From: Variovorax sp. Sphag1AA
Lineage (GTDB): Bacteria; Pseudomonadota; Gammaproteobacteria; Burkholderiales; Burkholderiaceae_C
Assembly (NCBI RefSeq): GCF_014192575.1
Contig: NZ_JACHYC010000008.1
Coordinates: forward strand, 186,001 to 250,000
Direction: 5' to 3'
Length of the DNA stretch: 64,000 bases
Part shown: in pieces, positions 42,092 to 50,896 of the stretch
How positions within the stretch are numbered: the stretch's first letter is position 1
Layout of the letters: each line of letters starts with the position of its first letter
Translations under genes and position numbers: made by a program
The notes under the pieces: model-generated
The model's input: only the letters and a program-made list of their open reading frames with translations
Told to the model about the DNA's origin: nothing
Databases searched by the model: none

Positions 42092-42930
42092 CCGCAGCAG
42101 CGATTGGCACTCCTGCCAAGGCTTCTCGCGCGCACAGCACGTCGTCCTCTGGTCTTCAGCGTCTCGGCAAGTTCGCAGGGCCCGCGCGTCGAACCCTTGT
42201 CGTCGCGTTCATCGTCGCGATCTGGCAGGCCGCTTCCTGGGCCGGCTGGGTCAACGTGCAGACGCTCGCCTCTCCTGCCGAAGTGTGGCAAGCGGCCGTG
42301 AAGCTCTGGCGGTCCGGCGAGCTGTTGCCCGGCATCCTCGTGTCGCTGCGCCGGGTCAGCATCGGGCTCGCCATCGGCGTTTCGATCGGGACCGTGCTGG
42401 GCGTCGTCGCCGGCCTCTCGCGCGTAGGCGAAGAAATCGTCGATGCACCACTGCAGATGCTGCGCGCCCTGCCCTTCCTCGGGCTGTTGCCCTTGCTCAT
42501 CGTGTGGCTCGGCATCGGCGAGGGCATCAAGGTGGGGCTGGTGGTCATCGGCGTGATCTTTCCGGTCTACCTCAACCTGCACAAGGGAATCCGCGCAGTC
42601 GATCCGCGCTTCGCCGAACTGACGAAGGTCTGCGGCGTGAACCGCTGGGGCCTCCTGCGCTGGGTGATCCTGCCGGGCGCGTGGCCCTCGTTTCTCGTCG
42701 GCCTTCGCTATGCGCTCGGCATTGCATGGCTGTCACTGGTGGTCACGGAAGCGGTCAACGCGGACGCCGGCGTGGGCTATCTCATCCAGCAGGGCCAGCA
42801 GTTCCTGCAGACCGACGTGATCGTGCTCGGACTGGTGATCTATGCCCTGCTCGGCCTGCTGCTGGAGGCGGCGGTGCGGCTGATCGAATGGCAGACGCTG
42901 GGCTGGCGCAAGGACTTCGTCTCCGCATGA
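42088..42930 (+). CDS. ssuC: sulfonate-type ABC transporter permease (SsuC family)
   Basis: A 280-aa BPD_transp_1 permease with six hydrophobic helices. It has the SsuC/TauC-type LPGILVSLRRVSIGLAIGV region, RALPFLGLLPLLIVWLGIGEG, and the cytoplasmic EAA-like loop FAELTKVCGVNRWGLLRWVILPGAWPSFLVGLRYALG. It overlaps the preceding amidohydrolase and the following ATPase by 4 bp each (ATGA), so it is translated in a coupled way. With the ATPase and the binding protein at 44757 it likely imports a sulfonate or sulfone. Confidence 0.9.
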   Translation: MTAAAIGTPAKASRAHSTSSSGLQRLGKFAGPARRTLVVAFIVAIWQAASWAGWVNVQTLASPAEVWQAAVKLWRSGELLPGILVSLRRVSIGLAIGVSIGTVLGVVAGLSRVGEEIVDAPLQMLRALPFLGLLPLLIVWLGIGEGIKVGLVVIGVIFPVYLNLHKGIRAVDPRFAELTKVCGVNRWGLLRWVILPGAWPSFLVGLRYALGIAWLSLVVTEAVNADAGVGYLIQQGQQFLQTDVIVLGLVIYALLGLLLEAAVRLIEWQTLGWRKDFVSA

Positions 42931-43688
42931 ACGCATCCACCCAGAGCCGGGCGAAGGCCGCCGTCACCGCGCGCGGTGTCGGTCGCAGCTTCGACGGCAG
43001 GACCGTCCTTCGGGACATTCACCTCACGATCGAGCCGGGCGAGTTCCTTGCCATCGTCGGCAAGAGCGGGTGCGGCAAGAGCACGCTGCTGCGCGCCATC
43101 GGCGGGCTCGACGCCGGCTACACCGGCGATCTGCATGTCGATGGCACCGTGGCCTTCGGCTTCCAGGATGCACGTCTGCTGCCCTGGGCACGCGTCTGGG
43201 AGAACGTGGTGTTCGGCCTCGGCGGCCCGCGCCCGCTGCTGCGCACGCAGGCGCTCGAAGCGCTGGCCGCGGTCGACCTTGCCGGCCACGCCGACGCCTG
43301 GCCGCGAACGCTGTCGGGCGGCGAGGCCCAGCGTGCCGCCCTTGCCCGCTCGCTCATCCGGGAGCCGGCCGTGCTCCTGCTCGACGAGCCCTTCGGCGCG
43401 CTGGACGCGTTGACCCGCCTTCGCATGCATGCGCTGGTCAACGGCCTGTGGCGGAACAAGGGCTTCGCGGTCGTCCTCGTCACGCACGACGTCGAAGAAG
43501 CCGTCCTCCTGGCCGATCGCGTCGCCGTGCTGGACAACGGGCGGGTCGCGGACCTGTTCGCGGTCGATCTGCCGCGCCCCCGCGCGCGCATCGACGAACG
43601 ATTCGAGGCCGCGCGCCAGCGCATCCTCGCGGACCTTGGCGTGCTCGAACTCGACGCCGTGGTCAGTGCACACGAAAGGACTTCATGA
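42927..43688 (+). CDS. ssuB: sulfonate-type ABC transporter ATPase (SsuB family)
   Basis: A 253-aa ATPase with Walker A GKSGCGKS (45-52), Q-loop at Gln80 in GFQDARLLPW, which is the SsuB/TauB signature for this loop, signature LSGGEAQR (129-136), Walker B VLLLDEP (149-155), and VLVTHDVEEAVLLADRV. It couples to the 42088 permease; its end overlaps the flavin monooxygenase start by 4 bp. The tight ABC/monooxygenase coupling is the usual ssu-type organisation. Confidence 0.92.
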   Translation: MNASTQSRAKAAVTARGVGRSFDGRTVLRDIHLTIEPGEFLAIVGKSGCGKSTLLRAIGGLDAGYTGDLHVDGTVAFGFQDARLLPWARVWENVVFGLGGPRPLLRTQALEALAAVDLAGHADAWPRTLSGGEAQRAALARSLIREPAVLLLDEPFGALDALTRLRMHALVNGLWRNKGFAVVLVTHDVEEAVLLADRVAVLDNGRVADLFAVDLPRPRARIDERFEAARQRILADLGVLELDAVVSAHERTS

Positions 43689-44755
43689 CCACCACCCGCT
43701 TCGGCGTCTGGGCGCCCGTCTACGGCGCCTGGGGCAGCTACCAGCATCCCGACGATCCGCCCGATGCAAGCTACAGGCGCAGCCGCGACCTGATCGTGCG
43801 TGCGGAGGCGCTCGGCTTCGACTCGGCGCTGCTCGCGCAGCACATCGTCAGTCCGTCCCTGACGGACGGGGCGATCCTCGAGACATGGACCGCTGCGGCG
43901 GGCATCGCGGAGGCGACCCGGCGCATCGAGCTCATCGCCGCCGTCAAGCCGCTGCTGTTTCATCCCGGCGTGCTCGCCAAGATGGCATTGGGCATCCACG
44001 ACATCAGCGGTGGCCGCTTCGCCATCAACCTCGTCAGCGCGTGGTTCCGCCCGGAGATGGCGCATCTCGGCATCGAGATGCCGCCCCACGACTCACGCTA
44101 CGCGTACTCTGCCGAATGGCTCGACATCGTGACCCGGCTCTGGTCGGGCGACACGATCGACCATGCCGGCGAACGCTTCTCGATCGAGCGATTGCGACTC
44201 GCGCCCGGCCCGCGCGAAGGACGCCGCCCCGCGATCTACCTGGGAGGAGAGTCGGAACCGGCCCGCCAGCTTGCGGCGGCAAGCGCCGATGTCTTCTTCA
44301 TCAACGGCCGTCCGCTGCCCGAGACCGGCGCGCTGGTCAACGATCTGCGTCGCAGGCCGCGAAAGGGCAAGCCTCTGCGCTTCGGGTTGGCGGCCTTCGT
44401 CATCGCGAGGGAAACCGCCTCCGAGGCCCGCGCCGAATACGAGCGCCTGCAGGCGCTGGCCGATCTCGACGACCGCTCTGCCGTCGTGCGGGGCGTCGAC
44501 CCGGAAGTGGCCATGTTCAAGGTCAGCGCCGACCGCAAGAAGGTCGGCACCAACGGCGGCACGCTCGCCGGCCTCGTCGGAAGCTACGACGAGGTAGCCG
44601 CCCGCATCGACGCCTTCGCCGAAGCAGGCATCGAACTCTTCATGCTGCAGTTCCAGCCACTGGAAGCCGAACTCGAACGCTTTGCCGCCGAGGTCGCACC
44701 ACGCGTGAAGAGCCGCGCTTCCGCATCGACCCGTTTCAATTCCCAGGACTCCTGA
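43685..44755 (+). CDS. LLM-class flavin-dependent monooxygenase (SsuD/SfnG-like)
   Basis: A 356-aa bacterial-luciferase-like protein of the alkanesulfonate/dimethylsulfone monooxygenase group. It has RFGVWAPVYGAWG, ALGFDSALLAQHI, LISVAKPLLFHP-like (LIAAVKPLLFHPGVLAKMA), HDISGGRFAINLVSAWFRPE and IYLGGESEPARQLAA. These enzymes use FMNH2 and O2 to cleave C-S bonds in the cytoplasm and need a reduced-flavin supplier, absent from this operon. It overlaps the ATPase gene by 4 bp and precedes the binding-protein gene by one base. Substrate, sulfonate or sulfone, is open. Confidence 0.9.
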   Translation: MTTTRFGVWAPVYGAWGSYQHPDDPPDASYRRSRDLIVRAEALGFDSALLAQHIVSPSLTDGAILETWTAAAGIAEATRRIELIAAVKPLLFHPGVLAKMALGIHDISGGRFAINLVSAWFRPEMAHLGIEMPPHDSRYAYSAEWLDIVTRLWSGDTIDHAGERFSIERLRLAPGPREGRRPAIYLGGESEPARQLAAASADVFFINGRPLPETGALVNDLRRRPRKGKPLRFGLAAFVIARETASEARAEYERLQALADLDDRSAVVRGVDPEVAMFKVSADRKKVGTNGGTLAGLVGSYDEVAARIDAFAEAGIELFMLQFQPLEAELERFAAEVAPRVKSRASASTRFNSQDS

Positions 44756-44756
44756 C

Positions 44757-45782
44757 ATGGCCATCTTTTCCCCAGCCGCCCGCCGAACCACCTACGCGCT
44801 GCTCTCCGTCGCCCTTGCGGGTTCACTCGCCGCATGCGGCAAGGACGCAGCCCCGACGCCCACCGCGAGCAAGCTCGATCCCGCGAATCCGGTGACGCTG
44901 GTCGTGGGCGTCCCGCGCAACTTCGGCTACCTGAGCACGCTGTGGGCGAAGGATGTGCAGACGCCCGGCGTGAAGATCGAATACAAGTACTTTCCCAACT
45001 TCGTGGACATGCTCACCGCCTTCAATGGCGGGCAGCTCGACATCACCGAGATCGGTGACGTGGGTGCCGCGCAGTCGTTCGCGGCGAGCAAGGGCGACGT
45101 CAAGGTGATCGCGGTGACGCAGCCCAACGCAGGCAACACGGGCCTTCTCGTCTCCAAGGACAGCCCCTATCAGAAGTTCGCCGACCTGAGGGGCAAGCAG
45201 CTGCTGTTCCTCAAGTCGACCAACACCTACCTAGGCGTCAAGCACCAGATCGCCGATGCCGGACTGCAGGAGTCCGACTTCAAGTTCGTCGAGCTCGCCG
45301 GCCCTGCCGCGGTCAAGGCATTCCAGACGGGCCAGGTCGAGGGCTACTACACCATCGACCCCAACATGGCCGACGTCGTCGAGAAGACCGGCGCCCGTCT
45401 CATCGCCGACGGAAAGGCCCAGCGGATCCAGAACCTCTACCCCTACGTCGCCCGGAAGAAGGCCGTCGAGGAGAAGAAGGAGGCGCTGGCCGCCTTCGTC
45501 CAGGTGCTGGCCGACACGATCGCATGGGCGCAGGCGCATCCCGACGAGCAGGCGCGCATCGTCGCGCCGAAGATCCAGTTCAGCGAATCGGCCATCAAGA
45601 CGACTTTCGGTCGCGGTGCCAAGGCGCTGCAGAAGATCGACGACCGATTCCTGACGGAACAACAGGCCAACTTCGACGAGCTGCTCGCCGCTGGCGTATT
45701 GAAAGAAGCCGTCAAGGCCAGCGACCTCTACCTCACCGACTTCGTCGGCAACATCACGCCGTCGGGCGCGGCATCGCAGTAG
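44757..45782 (+). CDS. ABC transporter substrate-binding lipoprotein (SsuA/TauA-like)
   Basis: A 341-aa lipoprotein with signal peptide RRTTYALLSVALAGSLAAC and a lipobox LAAC at about residue 27. Mature features are VTLVVGVPRNFGYLSTLWAKD, FNGGQLDITEIGDVGAAQSFA (ligand loop), LRGKQLLFLKSTNTYLGVKHQ and YTIDPNMADVVEKTG. It is the receptor for the ABC transporter immediately upstream and lies one base after the monooxygenase gene. It is the last gene of the first half of this operon, before the hairpin at 45795-45825. Confidence 0.92.
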   Translation: MAIFSPAARRTTYALLSVALAGSLAACGKDAAPTPTASKLDPANPVTLVVGVPRNFGYLSTLWAKDVQTPGVKIEYKYFPNFVDMLTAFNGGQLDITEIGDVGAAQSFAASKGDVKVIAVTQPNAGNTGLLVSKDSPYQKFADLRGKQLLFLKSTNTYLGVKHQIADAGLQESDFKFVELAGPAAVKAFQTGQVEGYYTIDPNMADVVEKTGARLIADGKAQRIQNLYPYVARKKAVEEKKEALAAFVQVLADTIAWAQAHPDEQARIVAPKIQFSESAIKTTFGRGAKALQKIDDRFLTEQQANFDELLAAGVLKEAVKASDLYLTDFVGNITPSGAASQ

Positions 45783-45787
45783 CGACG

Positions 45788-45825
45788 GCGCATATGCATG
45801 CTCGCAATTCTTCGTTGAGCATGCA
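45788..45825 (+). promoter_or_regulatory. hairpin and CATATG element between two binding-protein genes
   Basis: TGCATGCTC (45795-45803) and its reverse complement GAGCATGCA (45817-45825) form a perfect 9-bp stem with a 13-nt loop, 13 bp after the first binding protein's stop. It may end or stabilise the upstream transcript, as no U-tract follows. The left arm overlaps GCGCATATGCA (45788-45798), an 11-mer repeated at 61340-61350 before another sulfur operon, so a promoter role is also possible. Confidence 0.5.
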
Positions 45826-45869
45826 GGTCGCCATTTCTACGATTCATCGGTTTCATCCCATCACACGCC

Positions 45870-46946
45870 ATGACCGCATCCACGCCCTCTCCCGCGCCGC
45901 GCCGCAGTGCGCTCAAGACCCTTGCCGCCTTCGGACTGGCCAGTACCGCCGGCGGACTCGCACTGGCGCTGGGCGGATGCTCGCGCGAGGACAAGGCCGC
46001 ATCGGCCACGTCAGCCGCGGGCGGTCCGTCCGTGGTGCGCAATGCGGGCGACAAGGTCGCCTTCAAGTACCCGGACAACCCTTCCTTCGATCTCATCTAC
46101 CTGGCCGACGAGCTCGGCTACTTCGACGGCACCAACACGCGCCCGCAGTACGTCGGCAAGATCGCCGCGCCGCAGATCATTCCGCTGGTGGGCACGGGCG
46201 AGATCGACTTCGGCTCGCGCATGGTGCCGCTGGTGATCTCGGCCATTGCATCGGGCGCCGATCTCAAGGTGGTGGCCGCAGGCGGCAAGACGCTGCAGGA
46301 AGCGCCGCACATGAAGTACTTCGTCCGCAAGGACTCGGGCATTCGCGCGCCGAAGGACCTCGAAGGCAAGACCATCGGCTTCAACAGCTTCGGTGCGTGC
46401 GCCGAGTTCGTCACGAAGAAGTTCCTGCGCGAAAAGGGCGTCGACGTGACCAAGATCAACTTCCTGGTGGTGCCCGACGAGCAGGCCGAGCAGACGCTGG
46501 TGACCGGCAACACCGATCTCGCGATCATTCACGCGCCCTTCTCGGGGCGGGCCGACAACGCGCAGCAACTGGTGCGCCTGTGGAGCGACTACGACCTCGA
46601 CGGCGGCCTGGGCGGCATGGCGCCCTACAGCGCGCACGGCCGCTTCGTCCGCGAGCAGCCCGAAGGCACGCGCGACGTGGTGACGGCGCTGGCCAAGGCA
46701 GCCAACTGGGTCAACGCGCATCCTGAAGATGCACGCCGGATCGTCTCCAAGCGCATCAACATGGCGCTGGAGAACGTGGACCGCTTTGCCTACATCGACG
46801 ACCTCGTCGTGACGGAGCCGCCCATCCAGTACTACATCGACATCCTGCAGTCCGAAGGCAAGCTCGCCGCCGGCAAGGTCGAGGTGAAGCAGGTCTACAC
46901 CAACGAATTCAATCCCTTCGCGCAAACCTCGCGCCCGAAGGCCTGA
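45870..46946 (+). CDS. ABC transporter substrate-binding lipoprotein (SsuA/NrtA family)
   Basis: A 358-aa receptor. The N-terminus has APRRSALKTLAAFGL and LALALGGCSRED: twin arginines plus a lipobox, suggesting a Tat-exported lipoprotein with Cys near residue 37. Mature motifs are FKYPDNPSFDLIYLADELGYF, PLVGTGEIDFGSRMVPLVISA (ligand loop) and LEGKTIGFNSFGACAEFVTKKFLREKGVD. It starts the second ABC system on this strand, upstream of its ATPase (21 bp) and permease. The ligand is likely a small sulfonate or related anion, by context only. Confidence 0.92.
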   Translation: MTASTPSPAPRRSALKTLAAFGLASTAGGLALALGGCSREDKAASATSAAGGPSVVRNAGDKVAFKYPDNPSFDLIYLADELGYFDGTNTRPQYVGKIAAPQIIPLVGTGEIDFGSRMVPLVISAIASGADLKVVAAGGKTLQEAPHMKYFVRKDSGIRAPKDLEGKTIGFNSFGACAEFVTKKFLREKGVDVTKINFLVVPDEQAEQTLVTGNTDLAIIHAPFSGRADNAQQLVRLWSDYDLDGGLGGMAPYSAHGRFVREQPEGTRDVVTALAKAANWVNAHPEDARRIVSKRINMALENVDRFAYIDDLVVTEPPIQYYIDILQSEGKLAAGKVEVKQVYTNEFNPFAQTSRPKA

Positions 46947-46967
46947 GGCCGCCTCCCGGACACGCGA

Positions 46968-47825
46968 ATGACGATCAAGATTTCGGCGCGCGAGCTGCGC
47001 ATGGACTACGCGGCGCGCGGCGCCGGCGAGCGCATTCGCGTGCTCGAGCACTTCGACCTCGACGTGCGCGAGGGCGAGTTCCTCTCCGTGCTCGGGCCTT
47101 CGGGCTGCGGCAAGTCGACCTTCCTCGGCATCCTGGCCGGCCTGACGCCGAACACCGGGGGCACGATCACGGTCGATGGCCGCACGCTCGCAGGCATCAA
47201 CCGGAACCAGGGCGTGGTGTTCCAGGGCTATGCACTGTTCCCGTGGCGCACAGTGCTCGACAACATCGCGGTCGGTCTCGAGATCCGCGGCATCGACAGG
47301 GTCGCGCGGCGCCGCATCGCGAACGAGTACCTCGAACTCGTGGGGCTGCACGGCTTTGCCGACCGCTATCCGCATGAGCTCTCGGGCGGCATGAAGCAGC
47401 GCGTGGCGCTCGCGCGTTCGCTCGCCTACCGGCCCGACGTGCTGCTCATGGACGAGCCCTTCGCGGCGCTGGATGCGCAGACGCGCGAGATCCTGCAAGG
47501 CGAGCTGCTTCGCCTCTGGGAGCACGATCGCAAGACCATCGTGTTCATCACGCACAGCCTCGACGAGGCCATCTACCTGTCCGATCGCGTCGCCGTGATG
47601 ACGCAGCGGCCCGGCCGCATCAAGCAGATCATCGACATCCCGCTCGCGCGGCCCCGTTCGGCCGAGCTGCGCAACACGCCCGAGTTCGCGAACCTGCGCC
47701 AGCGCGCATGGGACGTGCTCAAGGACGAGGTGCAGTTCGGCGTCGCGCCCCTTGGCGCCACCGCCAACCCGGCCGAGCGCAAGGAGCTTGCGCCAGTCTC
47801 CGCGCTCGAGGAGGCCGCACCATGA
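46968..47825 (+). CDS. sulfonate/nitrate/taurine-type ABC transporter ATPase
   Basis: A 285-aa ATPase with Walker A GPSGCGKS (43-50), Q-loop VVFQGYALFPW, signature LSGGMKQR (138-145), Walker B VLLMDEP (158-164) and FITHSLDEAIYLSDRV. The NTLxxD-like C-terminal extension of about 35 residues is common in TauB/SsuB proteins. It lies 21 bp after the binding-protein gene and overlaps the permease by 4 bp. It energises import of the second sulfonate-type transporter together with the 47822 permease. Confidence 0.93.
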   Translation: MTIKISARELRMDYAARGAGERIRVLEHFDLDVREGEFLSVLGPSGCGKSTFLGILAGLTPNTGGTITVDGRTLAGINRNQGVVFQGYALFPWRTVLDNIAVGLEIRGIDRVARRRIANEYLELVGLHGFADRYPHELSGGMKQRVALARSLAYRPDVLLMDEPFAALDAQTREILQGELLRLWEHDRKTIVFITHSLDEAIYLSDRVAVMTQRPGRIKQIIDIPLARPRSAELRNTPEFANLRQRAWDVLKDEVQFGVAPLGATANPAERKELAPVSALEEAAP

Positions 47826-48676
47826 GCGCGAATCTGCAAGACAACGGTGTCTCGCTCGAACCCGCGCTGCGTGCGCATCGACGGGCGTGGCCATGGCGTA
47901 CATGGCTGCAGCCGTTCGCGAAACTGGCGGAGCGCGGCCTGGGACTGCTGCTCTTCCTGGTGCTGTGGGAGCTGCTGCCTCGCAGCGGCATCGTCAGCGA
48001 AGCCTATCTCAGCCCGCCCTCGTCGGTGATCGCCAGCATCGCGCAGCTCGCCGAGCAGAACCTGCTGTGGAAGCACATTGCCGCGAGCCTTCAACGCTCG
48101 CTGTGGGGCCTGCTGCTGGCCATTGGCGCGGGCGTGCTGCTCGGGTTGCTGATGGGTGCGGTGCGCCGTCTCGAATACCTGCTCGACCCGGTCCTGCAGC
48201 TCTTCCGCCAGACCTCGGCCTTCGCCCTCTTCCCGGTCTTCATCCTGTTCCTCGGCATCGGCGAACTGTCGAAAGTGGCGATCATCTTCTGGGCCTCTTT
48301 CTGGCCGGTGCTGCTCAGCACGATCAGCGGCGTGAAGCAGGTCGACCGTTTGCTGATCAACTCCGCACGCTCGATGGGCGCCACGCGCCGGTTCATCTTC
48401 TTCAAGGTGGTGTTGCCCGCGGCTTCGCCGTCGATCTTCACCGGCATCCGCCTTGCAGGTGCCTACTGCATCACCGCGCTCGTCGCCGCCGAGATGATCG
48501 GTGCCCACTCGGGACTGGGCTTCCTCACGCTCAATTCGCAGGAGACCTTCCAGATCCCGACCATGTACGCCGGCATCCTGATGCTCGCGGTGGTCGGGCT
48601 GCTTCTCAACTATCTCTTGGCCCTGCTGGAGCGGCGCCTGCTGCGCTGGCGCAAGGGATTGAGCCTCGATGATTGA
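47822..48676 (+). CDS. sulfonate-type ABC transporter permease
   Basis: A 284-aa BPD_transp_1 permease with six helices, beginning with a 35-residue polar segment. It has AYLSPPSSVIASIAQLAEQ, the LGIGELSKVAIIFWASFWPVLL region and the EAA-type loop SARSMGATRRFIFFKVVLPAASPSIFTGIRLAGAYCITALVAAEM. It starts in ATGA overlap with the ATPase and ends overlapping the next small binding protein by 8 bp. It forms the membrane part of the second ABC importer. Confidence 0.92.
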   Translation: MSANLQDNGVSLEPALRAHRRAWPWRTWLQPFAKLAERGLGLLLFLVLWELLPRSGIVSEAYLSPPSSVIASIAQLAEQNLLWKHIAASLQRSLWGLLLAIGAGVLLGLLMGAVRRLEYLLDPVLQLFRQTSAFALFPVFILFLGIGELSKVAIIFWASFWPVLLSTISGVKQVDRLLINSARSMGATRRFIFFKVVLPAASPSIFTGIRLAGAYCITALVAAEMIGAHSGLGFLTLNSQETFQIPTMYAGILMLAVVGLLLNYLLALLERRLLRWRKGLSLDD

Positions 48677-49571
48677 CGCACCAGTCCTTGGAGTCCGCGC
48701 GACGGTGGCCGCCGTTGGCGCATCGGCGTGCGTGCTGGCAGCCATTGCATTCGCAGGCCATCCGGCTGTCTCGGGGCTGGCGCACGCCTTGCTGCCTGCG
48801 CCGTCGCCTGCTGAACTGCCGCGCGGACCCATCCTCGAGCGCGCGACACAGCGCGGCGTGCTGATCGTCGGAGTGCGCAGCTACCCACGCCCTGCGCCAC
48901 CGGGTGCGCTCGCGCCAGCCGAGCCTGACAGCTACGACGTCGCCCTCGCTCGCCGGATGACCGAACGCCTCGCGCTTCGCCTCGAACTGGTGGGTCTTGC
49001 GCCTGCGGAACAGGATGCGGCCTTGCGCACCGGCCGTGTGGACCTGGTCATAGCCGGCGCATCGGAAGGGTCACCCGACGCGGGCACTACCGCGGCGGAA
49101 GGCAGCTATGACAGCGACTCCGGCACACTGGTGGCGCTTCGCGCCGGAAAGCTGCAGGGCACCGACGACCTGCGCGGTGCGCCGATCTGCGTGGCGCAAG
49201 GAACGGGCTACTCGGCCACGCTTGCCGAACGCTACGGTGCGCGACCGCAAACCTATCCGTCTTCCGTGCATGCCGCGTCGGCCTTCATGGCTGGCGAGTG
49301 CCAGGCACTCGTCGATCACGGCGATGTGCTCGAGCGGTTGCTCCGCAACGAGGAGTGGCGCTTCTACCGCACCATCGCGCGCGGCCTCGCGCCAGGATCC
49401 GACGCCACGATCCGCATGGCCTCCGGCGATACGCGATCGCGCGACTGGCTCACCGCCGCGATGCGCGAATGGCGTGTCGATGGTGAACAGCAACAGGCGC
49501 GCAGCGCGCGGGTCGGTAACCTGCTTTTCGAGATCGGGCTGCTCAAGGACGGGCTGGTCTGCCATTCCTGA
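48669..49571 (+). CDS. type-3 solute-binding domain protein (SBP_bac_3-like), membrane-anchored or secreted
   Basis: A 300-aa protein with an N-terminal hydrophobic segment (VAAVGASACVLAAIAFAG) and then the amino-acid-type binding fold: ILERATQRGVLIVGVRSYPRP, SYDVALARRMTERLALRLELV, AALRTGRVDLVIAGASEG and RGAPICVAQGTGYSATLAER. It belongs to a different family from the SsuA-like receptors here. Its start overlaps the permease stop by 8 bp, so it belongs to the same operon. It may be a second receptor, a sensor or a chemoreceptor input. No partner ABC is present. Confidence 0.82.
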   Translation: MIDAPVLGVRATVAAVGASACVLAAIAFAGHPAVSGLAHALLPAPSPAELPRGPILERATQRGVLIVGVRSYPRPAPPGALAPAEPDSYDVALARRMTERLALRLELVGLAPAEQDAALRTGRVDLVIAGASEGSPDAGTTAAEGSYDSDSGTLVALRAGKLQGTDDLRGAPICVAQGTGYSATLAERYGARPQTYPSSVHAASAFMAGECQALVDHGDVLERLLRNEEWRFYRTIARGLAPGSDATIRMASGDTRSRDWLTAAMREWRVDGEQQQARSARVGNLLFEIGLLKDGLVCHS

Positions 49572-49581
49572 GTAGCGCCAG

Positions 49582-50808
49582 TCACGTCGAACGCCTCCGA
49601 GGGCCATGGCGCAACGTGAGCAGCGTGCCGAGCGTCATCGCCGCGAGCGCGAACACCGGCCCGCCCAGTGCGCCGATGCGATCCACGAGCAGGCCGCCGC
49701 CGATCGCCCCGCTTGCGATCGCGATCTGGAAGGCCGCGACCAGGAGTCCGCCCGCGCCTTCGGCATGGTCCGGCGCGACGCGCACGATCCACGTCTGGAA
49801 GCCGACCGGAAAGGCCCCGAAAGCAAATCCCCAGAGCACGACCGCAACGGCCGTGACCACCGCCGATCCGCCCGCCAGCACGAGGCTTGCGGCCAGTGCG
49901 GCGATCAGCGCACCTCCGAGCACGATTGCGCGGCGCTCGCTGCGCTCGGCGATGTAGCCACCCGCAAGGTTGCCGAAGAACCCGCCGATGCCGTAGCCGA
50001 GCAGGATCGCCGACACCGCGCCGACCGACAGGTGCGTGACGTTCTCCATCAGCGGCCGGATGTAGGTGAAGCCCGCGAAGTGGCCCGAGATCACCAGGAG
50101 CACCGCGAGCAGCGCAACGCGCACGCCGGGTCGCGTGAGCAGTTCGCCGAGCACACGCAGGTCCGGGTTGTCACGCGATGGCAGTGCAGGGAGCGTGAAG
50201 AGCTGCGCCACGAGCGTGATCACACTGACCACGCCAGCCGCGACGAATGCGCTGCGCCATCCCCAAAGCTCGCCCATCCATGCCCCGACCGGCGCGGCGC
50301 AGACGGTCGCGACCGAGACGCCCGTGAGGATCAGCGACATCGCACGCGCAAAGAGGCGCTCCGGCACGAGTCGCAGCGCGAGCGCTCCCGCCATCGACCA
50401 GAACCCGCCGAGCGCCACGCCGAGCAGCACGCGCGCGAAGAGCAATCCGGCCAGGCTGTCGGCCGTCACGGCGAGTACGTTCGACACCACGAGGACGACC
50501 GTCAGCACGAGCATCACGGCGCGACGATCAAAGCGACGCGTCAGCAAGGGCATCGAAGGCGCGGCAATCGCGCCGACGAGCGCGGTCGCCGTCACGGTCT
50601 GGCCGGCTGCCCCTTCGGTGACGCGCAGATCGGCCGCCATGGCGGTCAGCAAGCTTGCGGGCAGGAACTCGGCGGTCACGAGGCCGAAGACACCGAGCGC
50701 GAGGGCAGCCACGGCGGGCCAGTGCGCCTCCGCGGCGTTTTCAGCCGGCGCTTTCGGGGTGGGCGCGCGGTCGGGATCGGGTGGGCAGGTGCTGCAGGCG
50801 GAAGTCAC
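49582..50808 (-). CDS. MFS transporter, DHA1 drug/sugar efflux type
   Basis: A 408-aa twelve-helix MFS protein with VTAEFLPASLLTAMAADLRVTEG, the typical start of the SotB/YdhP-type efflux group, then LVGAIAAPSMPLLTRRFDRRAVM (MFS loop 2-3), LLGVALGGFWSMAGALALRLVP and MGELWGWRSAFVAAGVVSVITL. The GTG at 50808 is the only codon that fits before the first helix, though no ribosome site is obvious. It is convergent with the 48669 gene and divergent from the AraC regulator, 88 bp apart, which may control it. Confidence 0.9.
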   Translation of the reverse strand: MTSACSTCPPDPDRAPTPKAPAENAAEAHWPAVAALALGVFGLVTAEFLPASLLTAMAADLRVTEGAAGQTVTATALVGAIAAPSMPLLTRRFDRRAVMLVLTVVLVVSNVLAVTADSLAGLLFARVLLGVALGGFWSMAGALALRLVPERLFARAMSLILTGVSVATVCAAPVGAWMGELWGWRSAFVAAGVVSVITLVAQLFTLPALPSRDNPDLRVLGELLTRPGVRVALLAVLLVISGHFAGFTYIRPLMENVTHLSVGAVSAILLGYGIGGFFGNLAGGYIAERSERRAIVLGGALIAALAASLVLAGGSAVVTAVAVVLWGFAFGAFPVGFQTWIVRVAPDHAEGAGGLLVAAFQIAIASGAIGGGLLVDRIGALGGPVFALAAMTLGTLLTLRHGPRRRST

Positions 50809-50896
50809 GTTGAAAAGCGGCGTCGAGATGCCGTAGTGAAGCAAGGCCTTTAGCCTATGGCCAAGAATCCGGCGTTTCCATGCCGGGAGAGCCGAA

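Noticed and set aside
46011..47903. 630-aa minus-strand open frame under the second sulfonate ABC system
   Set aside because: It is opposite a well-recognised receptor, ATPase and permease, and has shadow-type composition without domains.
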